Positions 1 through 6,771 of a stretch of 9,115 nucleotides of DNA are shown piece by piece. The position numbers and the translations under genes are program-made. The notes beneath the pieces are model-generated. The model had not been told where the DNA came from. It ran no database searches and saw nothing but the letters and a program-made list of their open reading frames with translations. Positions within the stretch are counted from its first letter, which is position 1. The number at the start of each line of letters is the position of its first letter. This DNA comes from DAOPYE01 sp035352715 (lineage in GTDB: Bacteria; Acidobacteriota; Holophagae; Holophagales; Holophagaceae), in NCBI GenBank assembly GCA_035352715.1, contig DAOPYE010000097.1:1-9115 (forward strand). Direction: 5' to 3'.

Positions 1-1
1 G

Positions 2-2746
2 TTCTCGGCTCCATATCATGGTGGCAGCGCGATCACGGGATATACGGTGACGTCGAATCCCGAAGGCATTACAGGAACAGGCACCGCCAGTCCCGTTGTG
101 GTTAACGGATTAAAGAACGGCGTGGCTTATACGTTCACGGTCACGGCTACGAACAACATCGGCACGAGTTCGGCGTCTTCCGCTTCGGACTTCGTTATCC
201 CAAGCCCTGGCGGCCAGATGCTCATCATTCACGATGCAGCGATGGGCAGCACGGAAACGGACATTGTTTCCCATTTGAGCGCCCAGGCCTTCTATGGCAA
301 TGGCCAGACGGTCACGGCTTTTACCGGCCAGCCGGCGATTTTGGATGGCTACAACCAGATTTGGGATGTGCGCTTTGAGGATGTGGATGCCCTTACCAGC
401 TCCGAGCAGACGGCGTACTTGGCATTCCTGAAGCAGGGAGGTCAGTTGTTCCTGGTGGGTGGACCTCTCGGTGGCGCGCGGGATGCTTCGCTGGTGCAGT
501 TGATCAGCAACGCCGGCGGAGGAACGCTCACGCTGGCCGCGCCTGGGAACCAGACGCAAACACTTCAATCGCCTTTCACTGGGCCTATCGCCCTGGCGAA
601 CCTCACGTATAACGGGGCTTCGGGCGCCTCGGATCTGGGTCATGGCGCGTCCATCATGAATGATGGAACGGTGTCTTCGGCGGTGGTCTGGGCGCCGGGC
701 ACCTTGAGTCTTGCGCCTGCGGGCGGACTGATCGCGGTGTTCAATGCGGATTTCATGCAGAGTGCGGCGGATGCATCTTCCAAGGCCTTCCTCGCCAATC
801 TTGTGAATGACATGACGCACACGGGTCAGTTGTCACCCACGGTTCTGAGCGTGGATGTGCCGAGTGCAGGCAACTACAAAGCGGGTTCCGTCCTCACCTT
901 CACGGTTCACACCAGTGCGCTCGTGAACGTTACTGGCGTTCCTGCCCTGCCTTTGACCCTGGGTGGAAAGTCGGCGGCTGGATCCTATGCCAGCGGCAGT
1001 GGTTCAGACGCTCTGGTCTTCACCTATACCGTGAAGGCTGGCGACAACGGTGTGCTCACACTGGGTTCCGCCTTGGACCTCACCTCTGGAGCCAGCGTTC
1101 GGGATGCTGATGGTTTCCCAGCCCGCGTCATGCTGAACAATATCGGCATCACCACCGGCGTCATCGTGGATGCTGTTGCGCCTGTGGCTCCCATCGTCTC
1201 CTCGATTTCCGGCGCCACCGTGACCGGCACGGCCGAAGCCAACAGCACCGTGAGCATCTACCTGGGGTCGACATTGCTGGGCACGGCGATCGCGGATGCG
1301 AGCGGCAATTGGACCTACACGTTGCCCATGAACGATACAGGCACCTTGACGGTTACGGCGACGGATGCTGCGGGGAACACGGGCGGATCTTCTGCCGGAA
1401 CAACCGTGGATACGCTGGTTCCCGTGGCTCACGACGCAAGCGCAACGGTGGACCACGACAGTGTGGATAACGTGATTGCGCTGGATATTACGAATGCGGC
1501 GACGAGCGTTTCCCTTACCAGCGCCGCTTCCCATGGCACTGCGACGGTTCATGGCTTGAACATCACCTACACGCCGGCCACGGGCTACTGGGGTGCGGAT
1601 AGCTTTACCTACACCGCCTCCAACGCCAATGGCACGTCGAGCGCTGCGAAGGTGAACATCACCGTCAAAGCGAACCAGCCGCCGAGCCTTACCGTGGATG
1701 CGCTATCCGATGGTGCCACCACGTCTTCCGTGCTGTTGACCGTTGCGGGTTCGGTCAGCACGACCAACGGCCTGCATTCTCTGGCCGTGGACGGCGCTCC
1801 GGTGACCGTGCTTTCGAATGGCCGGTTCAGTTACCCGGCGCGTTTGAAAGCGGGGCCGAACACGATCACGTTGGTCGCCACGGACAAGGCGGGACTCACC
1901 ACGACGGTTACACGAACGATCACCTTGGATATGACCGCGCCAACGCTGACCCTGAATGCTCCCGTGGATGGCGCTGTGTTCCTGGCAACGCCCCAGACCG
2001 CCTCTGGTTCGGTGGCGGTGGCTCCAAACACGGAGAACTCCGATAGCGTGGCTTCCGTCACCTATGTGGTGAATGGTGGAACAAGTCAGAACGCGACCCT
2101 GGCTGATGGTGCTTTCAGCTTCCCCATGGATTTGGTTGCTGGTTGCAACACGTTGGAAGTAACCGCCACGACAACGGCAGGCAAGACAGCGAAGGTCTTC
2201 CGAACGGTGACTCTGAGTTCCGGCGAATCGGCGCTGACTGTGACGGATCCCGCGCACGATCTGCTGTTGACAGCCAATAGTTACACCTTGAGAGGTATGG
2301 TGGTTACGACTGCGCCACCGGTCACCCTTCGTATTCAGGTGGGAGGACAGACATACACTCCTCTGTGGAATCCATCGGCTGCACCGATGGTTGCCGGCGG
2401 GGCTGATGTCGCGCAAAACATGACGACGGGAACCTTCGAACAACTGATCCCGCTGGATGCTTTGCAGACCTGGGCCGCTGTGGTCACGGCAACGGACGCG
2501 CAGAACCGCACTGAAACAGTGGTCCGCAATCTGGTGACTGCTTCCAGTAATTCGGCGGCCCTCTACACGATGGCCGATGCCCTGAGAGCGCTTCAGATCG
2601 CCAATGGCTTGATCACGGCCACCGCCGAGGATCTGGCGAAGTACGATCTGGCGCCACGTGTTGGCGGAGGCTCCTCGCCGGATGGCCTCATCAGCCTGGA
2701 GGACGCCACCCTGGTGCTGTGGCTGGCCTCTGGCCAGAGCCTGTGA
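2..2746 (+). CDS. Large modular surface protein with FN3, GATase-like, Ig-like and dockerin-like modules (5' partial)
   Basis: The frame is open from base 2 with no stop, so the gene begins left of the window; 914 residues are visible. The GTG at 47 is not a start, because the codons before it already encode the first strand of an FN3 module (AITGYTVTS, then NGLKNGVAYTFTVTATN). Module order by visible residue: FN3 1-65; an alpha/beta glutamine-amidotransferase/ThuA-like fold about 72-270, with a GGQLFLVGG strand-turn but no nucleophile Cys; a beta domain of the type common in bacterial adhesins about 280-390; a bacterial Ig-like module with TVTATDAAGNT about 395-470; a cadherin/Big_9-like module (GADSFTYTASN) about 475-556; two or three further Ig-like modules 560-845; and a dockerin-like tail 852-914 (ALRALQIANGL, then DLAP...SPDGLISLEDATLVL). 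The protein is almost free of Cys and rich in Thr, Ser, Ala and Gly, as expected for an exported beta-sandwich protein. It probably acts outside the cell in adhesion or scaffold binding. The exact role is unknown. The cohesin-like lipoprotein gene follows directly. Confidence 0.85.
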   Translation, partial: FSAPYHGGSAITGYTVTSNPEGITGTGTASPVVVNGLKNGVAYTFTVTATNNIGTSSASSASDFVIPSPGGQMLIIHDAAMGSTETDIVSHLSAQAFYGNGQTVTAFTGQPAILDGYNQIWDVRFEDVDALTSSEQTAYLAFLKQGGQLFLVGGPLGGARDASLVQLISNAGGGTLTLAAPGNQTQTLQSPFTGPIALANLTYNGASGASDLGHGASIMNDGTVSSAVVWAPGTLSLAPAGGLIAVFNADFMQSAADASSKAFLANLVNDMTHTGQLSPTVLSVDVPSAGNYKAGSVLTFTVHTSALVNVTGVPALPLTLGGKSAAGSYASGSGSDALVFTYTVKAGDNGVLTLGSALDLTSGASVRDADGFPARVMLNNIGITTGVIVDAVAPVAPIVSSISGATVTGTAEANSTVSIYLGSTLLGTAIADASGNWTYTLPMNDTGTLTVTATDAAGNTGGSSAGTTVDTLVPVAHDASATVDHDSVDNVIALDITNAATSVSLTSAASHGTATVHGLNITYTPATGYWGADSFTYTASNANGTSSAAKVNITVKANQPPSLTVDALSDGATTSSVLLTVAGSVSTTNGLHSLAVDGAPVTVLSNGRFSYPARLKAGPNTITLVATDKAGLTTTVTRTITLDMTAPTLTLNAPVDGAVFLATPQTASGSVAVAPNTENSDSVASVTYVVNGGTSQNATLADGAFSFPMDLVAGCNTLEVTATTTAGKTAKVFRTVTLSSGESALTVTDPAHDLLLTANSYTLRGMVVTTAPPVTLRIQVGGQTYTPLWNPSAAPMVAGGADVAQNMTTGTFEQLIPLDALQTWAAVVTATDAQNRTETVVRNLVTASSNSAALYTMADALRALQIANGLITATAEDLAKYDLAPRVGGGSSPDGLISLEDATLVLWLASGQSL

Positions 2747-2781
2747 GGTTGGAGATGGATATGAAATCGAGGCCCAACATG
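2745..2781 (+). promoter_or_regulatory. Cluster of alternative ribosome-binding sites and starts
   Basis: Three in-frame ATG codons each have a Shine-Dalgarno-like core six bases upstream: GAGG 2745-2748 for ATG 2755, GGAG 2751-2754 for ATG 2761, and GAGG 2769-2772 for ATG 2779. The first core overlaps the stop codon (TGA 2744-2746) of the upstream gene, so translational coupling is likely. Further ATGs at 2791 and 2794 lack a clear site. I took 2761; 2779 is about as good. All choices keep the lipoprotein signal intact. Confidence 0.5.
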
Positions 2782-3336
2782 AACGAACGAATGATGAAGA
2801 AGTTGTTGATGGGCGGGGCTGGTGTGATCGGCCTACTGATGTTGGGTTGCACCGGTGGCAGTTCAAATACCAACAACGACGGGATTCCCGATCATCGTGC
2901 TCTGGCATCGGGGAGTTACCAGCTCGTGTTCTCGGTCGATGCCTCTGCTGCGCCATCGCCGGTGACCGGTCTGGAACTCACCGTGCAACTTCCCAAAGGA
3001 GTCACCGTGGCGACAGATGCTGATGGGAAGATCCTGGCCTCGGCGCTGTCTGTTGGGGGCGCTGTCAAAGGAACGAACCTGATCACGGGGCGTTATGTGG
3101 CGAGCAAGCAGCAGGCCGTTCTCAGCCTGAGTGCGGCCGCGACAACAAGCTGGACCGGCGAGTTTGCGAAACTGAATCTCGCCATTCCTGATGGCGTGAA
3201 TCTGTCGGAGTACAGCTTTGCGACGACGGCCCAATCCAATTTCCTCGCTTACAAGGTCGTGGGCTTGAGCTCAACCCGTGAAATGGTGCCCCTCACGGAC
3301 ATGGCGAAAACCACCGTGAGCCTCAAGAAGCTCTGA
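2761..3336 (+). CDS. Cohesin-like domain lipoprotein
   Basis: This is a 191-residue protein if started at ATG 2761. The N-terminus has a basic stretch (MMKK at 11-14), a hydrophobic core, and a lipobox-like LMLGC with the lipidated Cys at residue 30. Met at -3 and Leu at -2 make the lipobox non-canonical. Thr, not Asp, follows the Cys, which would allow outer-membrane sorting under the E. coli Lol rule. After a Ser/Asn/Gly linker, residues about 52-191 resemble a cohesin beta-sandwich: SYQLVFSVD, GLELTVQLPKGVTVATD, a middle GRYVASKQQAVLSLS, then TGEFAKLNLAIPDG. This pattern (paired strands, 'LP.GV.V.TD', 'GEF..LN') is one I associate with cohesin-like proteins of Geobacter-type bacteria. The gene starts 14 bp after the dockerin-bearing gene and is almost certainly cotranscribed. 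I infer that it anchors that partner, or other dockerin proteins, at the cell surface. The lipoprotein call is firmer than the cohesin call. Confidence 0.7.
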   Translation: MKSRPNMNERMMKKLLMGGAGVIGLLMLGCTGGSSNTNNDGIPDHRALASGSYQLVFSVDASAAPSPVTGLELTVQLPKGVTVATDADGKILASALSVGGAVKGTNLITGRYVASKQQAVLSLSAAATTSWTGEFAKLNLAIPDGVNLSEYSFATTAQSNFLAYKVVGLSSTREMVPLTDMAKTTVSLKKL

Positions 3337-3349
3337 CGCCCATCGGTGT

Positions 3350-3359
3350 CCCCCCCCCC
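3350..3359 (+). repeat. Homopolymer tract of ten C
   Basis: Ten consecutive C lie in the gap between the lipoprotein stop and the glycoside hydrolase start, ending where the inverted repeat begins. Tracts of this length are prone to slippage in replication and also to sequencing error. It is outside both reading frames, so a length change would alter only spacing or transcript structure. Confidence 0.85.
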
Positions 3360-3399
3360 ATTGACGCGGGCCGCAGGTATCCTGAGGCCCGCGTCAATG
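3359..3399 (+). terminator. Perfect 14-bp inverted repeat, possible terminator or leader hairpin
   Basis: Arms CATTGACGCGGGCC (3359-3372) and GGCCCGCGTCAATG (3386-3399) are exact reverse complements. Inside, CAGG (3374-3377) pairs with CCTG (3381-3384) around a TAT loop after one G/A mismatch, so the whole element folds as one long GC-rich hairpin. Neither side has a real T-run: the + strand continues CGTTTGAGG and the - strand continues into G10. It is therefore not a textbook intrinsic terminator. Its place just after the lipoprotein gene favours transcription termination. The glycoside hydrolase ribosome-binding site starts only about six bases past the hairpin, so a 5' stabilising or translation-control role is also possible. 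Confidence 0.5.
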
Positions 3400-3415
3400 C
3401 GTTTGAGGGGCGGGG

Positions 3416-4981
3416 ATGAAGAAGGCAATCCTGCGATGGGGGATTTGTCTGATGCTGGGGAGCTTCCTGTCGGCCCAGCCGATGGCGAACGCCCAGGGGG
3501 GCAAAGCTTGGCCCATCCTCACGCGCACGGGGGATCGGATCCTTGAGGGAGGCACGCCGTTCCGGTTCATGGGGCTGGCGACGCCCAATCTCCTGGCCAA
3601 CGAGAACCAGTTGCTGCCGGACGCTTCGAACCACTTCCCTGATGAATTCGAGATCCGCGATCAGCTGGACGCGCTGCATCGCCTGGGATGTCGCGCCACG
3701 CGAACCTTTGCGCTCACCGTCGCCTGCCCACAGGATCGGCTGGGCGAAAAGGGCGGTGGTTCGGCCGTGCCCGCCTACATCAGCGGTCGCCGCCAGTACA
3801 ACGAAGCCGCCTTCCAATGTCTGGATCGGGTCTTGGCGCTGGCGCGCGAATACGATGTCCGCGTCATCATCCCCTTCATCGCCTCGCAGTCCTTCCCCAA
3901 TATTCGCGGGGTGGATGAATTCGCGCAGCTCTCGGGCAAGCCGGGCTCCAGCTTCTGGACCGATGAAGCGGTGAAGGCGGATTTCAAGTACCTGCTGGAT
4001 TTCGTGCTGAACCGTCGCAACACGGTCAGCGGCGTGCGCTACAAGGACGACCCCGCGATCCTCGCCTGGCAGCTGGGCAACGAATTCAACGCCTATGCCA
4101 TCGATCGCAAGCTGAATCTAGAAACCTGGAGCCCGGTGATCCTGGCTTGGTCGAAAGAGATGGCCGCCCACATCAAGCGGGTGGATCCCAACCATCTCCT
4201 GGCGGAAGCCGGTGGATGCGATCGCCGGGCGCTGCTGGCAGATCCCAACATCGATCTCATCAGCACGCACCTCTACGAATACTGGTGCCGACTTGGCGGC
4301 GGCGATTGCGATCTGGAGACGCTGGCGGCGCGGGATCTGGCCGAGTGCAGAGGGCAAAAGCCGCTGATGGTGGATGAATTCGGCCTGGCCCGCACCTCCG
4401 CGCAGCAGCGGCTGATGCGGATGATCCTGCGCGAACCCGGCATCGCCGGTGGATTGCTGTGGGCCATGCGCGGCCATCGCCGGGATGGCGGATGGTACTG
4501 CCACAACGAGGGCGGTACGCCCGTGAACAGCTACCATCATCCGGGCTTCAGCGTGGGCTTCGCCTACGACGAGACGCGCGTGCTGGATCAGTTGCGCGGC
4601 TTCGCGTATGCGATGCGCGGCCAGGCCCTGCCGCCCATCGAAAAGCCCAGTCCCGCGCCCGTCCTGGCGCGCACCGGCAAGGGAGCCGATCGCGGCCTGA
4701 CGTGGCGGGGCTCCACGGGGGCGTCGAGCTATGTCATCGAGCGGGCCACGAGCGCAGCAGGGCCCTGGACGGCGGTCGCTACGGATCTGGAGGACAGCGT
4801 CGTGGCCGACGCGAAGACCTTTGAATCATCGCCCGAATCCGCATTTCCCCTGGCGCTGTGGCACGACGAGAACGTACCGACGGACCGGTCCTGGTTCTAT
4901 CGCATCAAGGGCGTGAACCTGGCCGGGGAGACGGACTATTCCTCGGTGCTGGAAGTCCGCTGGGAATCGGCCAAACCCTGA
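3416..4981 (+). CDS. Secreted GH5-type glycoside hydrolase, endo-beta-1,4-mannanase-like, with C-terminal FN3-like module
   Basis: This is a 521-residue exported enzyme. ATG 3416 is preceded by GAGGGG (3405-3410). A Sec signal peptide is clear: MKK, a hydrophobic core, and ANA before Gln27. Residues 30-405 match a GH5 (beta/alpha)8 barrel: the opening GTPFRFMGLATPNLL, the acid/base Glu223 in WQLGNEFN, His285 and Tyr287 in STHLYEYW, and the nucleophile Glu321 in MVDEFGL. Trp349 sits at the end of the last core strand (GGLLWAMRGHRRDGGWYCH), and SYHHPGF follows at 372-378. The RDGG(F/W)Y.H and YH.PGF segments recall mannan endo-1,4-beta-mannosidases, so beta-mannan cleavage by a retaining mechanism is the best guess. 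Residues about 415-515 form an FN3-like beta module (SSYVIERATSAAGPWTAV, then WFYRIKGVNLAGETDYSS). Nine Cys residues suggest disulphides in the mature protein. No dockerin is present, so it is not an obvious client of the neighbouring cohesin. The last 46 bp overlap ccsA on the other strand. Confidence 0.8.
   Translation: MKKAILRWGICLMLGSFLSAQPMANAQGGKAWPILTRTGDRILEGGTPFRFMGLATPNLLANENQLLPDASNHFPDEFEIRDQLDALHRLGCRATRTFALTVACPQDRLGEKGGGSAVPAYISGRRQYNEAAFQCLDRVLALAREYDVRVIIPFIASQSFPNIRGVDEFAQLSGKPGSSFWTDEAVKADFKYLLDFVLNRRNTVSGVRYKDDPAILAWQLGNEFNAYAIDRKLNLETWSPVILAWSKEMAAHIKRVDPNHLLAEAGGCDRRALLADPNIDLISTHLYEYWCRLGGGDCDLETLAARDLAECRGQKPLMVDEFGLARTSAQQRLMRMILREPGIAGGLLWAMRGHRRDGGWYCHNEGGTPVNSYHHPGFSVGFAYDETRVLDQLRGFAYAMRGQALPPIEKPSPAPVLARTGKGADRGLTWRGSTGASSYVIERATSAAGPWTAVATDLEDSVVADAKTFESSPESAFPLALWHDENVPTDRSWFYRIKGVNLAGETDYSSVLEVRWESAKP
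4936..4981. other. Convergent 3' overlap of two coding regions
   Basis: The glycoside hydrolase stop (TGA 4979-4981, + strand) lies inside ccsA, whose stop on the - strand is TAG at 4938-4936. Both frames are intact over the 46 bp. The overlap encodes the end of the FN3-like module on one strand and the hydrophilic CcsA tail on the other. There is no room for a terminator between the genes. Confidence 0.85.
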
Positions 4982-6771
4982 GCCGCGCCCCGAATCGCCG
5001 CATCCCGTGGACGCGTGGGCCACAGGCACAAGCCGATCAGCACGGCCTGGCTCGCCCCGAAAAGCGCGAGCATCCGGAAGGCGCTGGCGGTGAACCCATA
5101 GGCGTGCAGGCCCACGCCCAGCATGTTCACGCCGAACCAGGAAAACGCGGTGACGATGTTGCCGAAGATCGCCATGGCCATGACGCCGCGCGTCTTCGCA
5201 TAGCCCGCCCAGCGCGCGTGCAGCAGGATGGCGGTCCACAGGACGATGAGCAGGGCGCCGTTCTCTTTCGGATCCCAGCCCCAGAAGCGCCCCCAGGACT
5301 GATCGGCCCAGATTCCGCCCAGGGCGGTGCCGATGAAGCTGAAGCACAGCGCGAAGCAGACGACGCCGTAGACCTTGCTTCCCAGATCGGCCTCAGCCGC
5401 AGGTTCCATCGGTCGTCCCAGATGGCGGCGGATGGCGTAGACGGCGCCCAGCGTGCCCGCCAGGAACATGGCGCTGTAGCCCAGCGTGATGGTGAGGACG
5501 TGGGTGGTCAGCCAGAAGTTCGAATCCAGCACGGCGCGCATCATCTCCATCGTTTCGCCGCTGTGGGCCAGATGGTGCGCGATGAGCAGGGACGCAAAAC
5601 CGGCCACCGCGCCGACCAGGGTGCCGAAGCCTCGCCCTGCGCGCTTCGTGCGCGATGGCATGGGCCCGTCCAGCATCAGGCCCAGTGCCGCAGCACCCCA
5701 GCCCACGAACACGGCCGAGGAATACAGATTCGTCACCGGGGGCCGACCCTGCAGGGCGATGCGTGCAATTAGGCCCAGGGAATGGATCAGGACGCCTGCG
5801 AAAAGCAGCGCGAAGGCCGTGGGCTGCAGGATTTCGCGCTTCCAGAGCCGGGAGACGAAGAACGCGAGGATGGCGGCCACGTACAGCATCATGCCCGCGT
5901 AGAACGGCTGGGCGCGGTTGAAGATCGCTTCGTGGCGCGCATGGCGGCTGGCGGCCGGTGTCACGGCGCGCAGCCCCGCCTGGATTTCACCCACCGTGCG
6001 ATTGAAGGTCGCCGCGTCGCCCAAGCGGTATGCGCCGCCGAGGATGGCCAGCAGCGGCAGCACGGGATGGGGGGATCCGGCCTGCAGTCCTTCTCCCACA
6101 CTGCGCCATTCCGGGCTGACGCCGGGCAGCGGGGGCAGCGGCTTAAACGCCGCCATCTGGATCAACGCTTCCCTGCGTCGGATGGCCTCGGGATTCATGC
6201 GGGCGGGCAGGGTGTTCGCCTGGAGCTCGTCCGCCAAGGACATGCCCGGAGCTTCGATCGCGTACATCAGGCGATGGTAGAGCGCCAGCTGTTCGTACAG
6301 CCTCACGACGGCCTGCTGGAACCGGCTCCGGGATCGGGCGTTCAGATCCATGGCGGGCTCGGCCTGGCGGGCGATTTCCTGCAGATGCGGCATCAGCGCC
6401 TCGAAGCTGAATCGCCGCTGGGTGCTGTCGGTGATTCCCACCAGGCCCAGCACCTCGGGATCGTCGATGAGGAAGACGGGCAGCTTGGCCGCCTGTCGCG
6501 GGCGGAACAGCGTCTCCAGAATCCATGCGTCGGCATCCATGGATCCTTCCGGGCCCTTCACGCTTTGCTTTCCCTGCAGCGCCATCAGGGCGTTGCGGGC
6601 CACGGAATCCAGGGGCTTCACGCGGCCGCTCTCCAGCACCGGCAGGGAGCCGAATCCCCGCGTATCAAAGGGGCCTCGAGCCGGCTGATACAGGCCGCTC
6701 AGGGCCAGAAGCGTGACGAAGACGGCCACGCACCCGGGGGTCCACCGGCTCCAGCGGGTGTGCGCGCTCAT
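4936..6771 (-). CDS. ccsA: System II cytochrome c synthase subunit CcsA/ResC, large form
   Basis: This is a 611-residue membrane protein that, with ResB, carries haem across the inner membrane and attaches it to apocytochrome c CXXCH motifs in the periplasm. The WWD haem-handling motif is complete at 488-503 (WADQSWGRFWGWDPKE). Candidate haem-ligand histidines are His330 (VLIHSLGL), His424 (LTTHVLTI), His518 (LLHARW) and His556 (VGLHAYGF). GRPPVTNLYSSAVFVGW at 342-358 is another family hallmark. The last ~325 residues form the multi-helix CcsA core. Ahead of it are one membrane segment (about 13-28) and a soluble region (30-285) containing SGRVKPLDSVARN, so the protein is about twice the length of minimal CcsA. 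Similar long forms are known in Bacteroidetes and Planctomycetes. The start at 6771 was chosen because its ATG overlaps the resB stop by 4 bp (ATGA), which indicates coupling; a longer frame to 6873 would run into resB. Confidence 0.93.
   Translation of the reverse strand: MSAHTRWSRWTPGCVAVFVTLLALSGLYQPARGPFDTRGFGSLPVLESGRVKPLDSVARNALMALQGKQSVKGPEGSMDADAWILETLFRPRQAAKLPVFLIDDPEVLGLVGITDSTQRRFSFEALMPHLQEIARQAEPAMDLNARSRSRFQQAVVRLYEQLALYHRLMYAIEAPGMSLADELQANTLPARMNPEAIRRREALIQMAAFKPLPPLPGVSPEWRSVGEGLQAGSPHPVLPLLAILGGAYRLGDAATFNRTVGEIQAGLRAVTPAASRHARHEAIFNRAQPFYAGMMLYVAAILAFFVSRLWKREILQPTAFALLFAGVLIHSLGLIARIALQGRPPVTNLYSSAVFVGWGAAALGLMLDGPMPSRTKRAGRGFGTLVGAVAGFASLLIAHHLAHSGETMEMMRAVLDSNFWLTTHVLTITLGYSAMFLAGTLGAVYAIRRHLGRPMEPAAEADLGSKVYGVVCFALCFSFIGTALGGIWADQSWGRFWGWDPKENGALLIVLWTAILLHARWAGYAKTRGVMAMAIFGNIVTAFSWFGVNMLGVGLHAYGFTASAFRMLALFGASQAVLIGLCLWPTRPRDAAIRGAAQGLADSQRTSSTEE

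Noticed and set aside
47..49. GTG at 47 as start of the large surface protein
   Set aside because: The frame is open to the window edge and the preceding codons encode the beginning of the same FN3 module, so the gene simply continues to the left.
1703..2956. 417-residue open frame on the - strand inside the surface gene
   Set aside because: It is an antisense shadow of a clearly modular + strand protein. Its translation is rich in Arg, Gln, His and Ser with no recognisable domain or hydrophobic pattern.
3361..3366. TTGACG as a -35 promoter box for the glycoside hydrolase
   Set aside because: It is part of the palindrome arm, occurs symmetrically on both strands, and has no -10 hexamer at 16-18 bp spacing.
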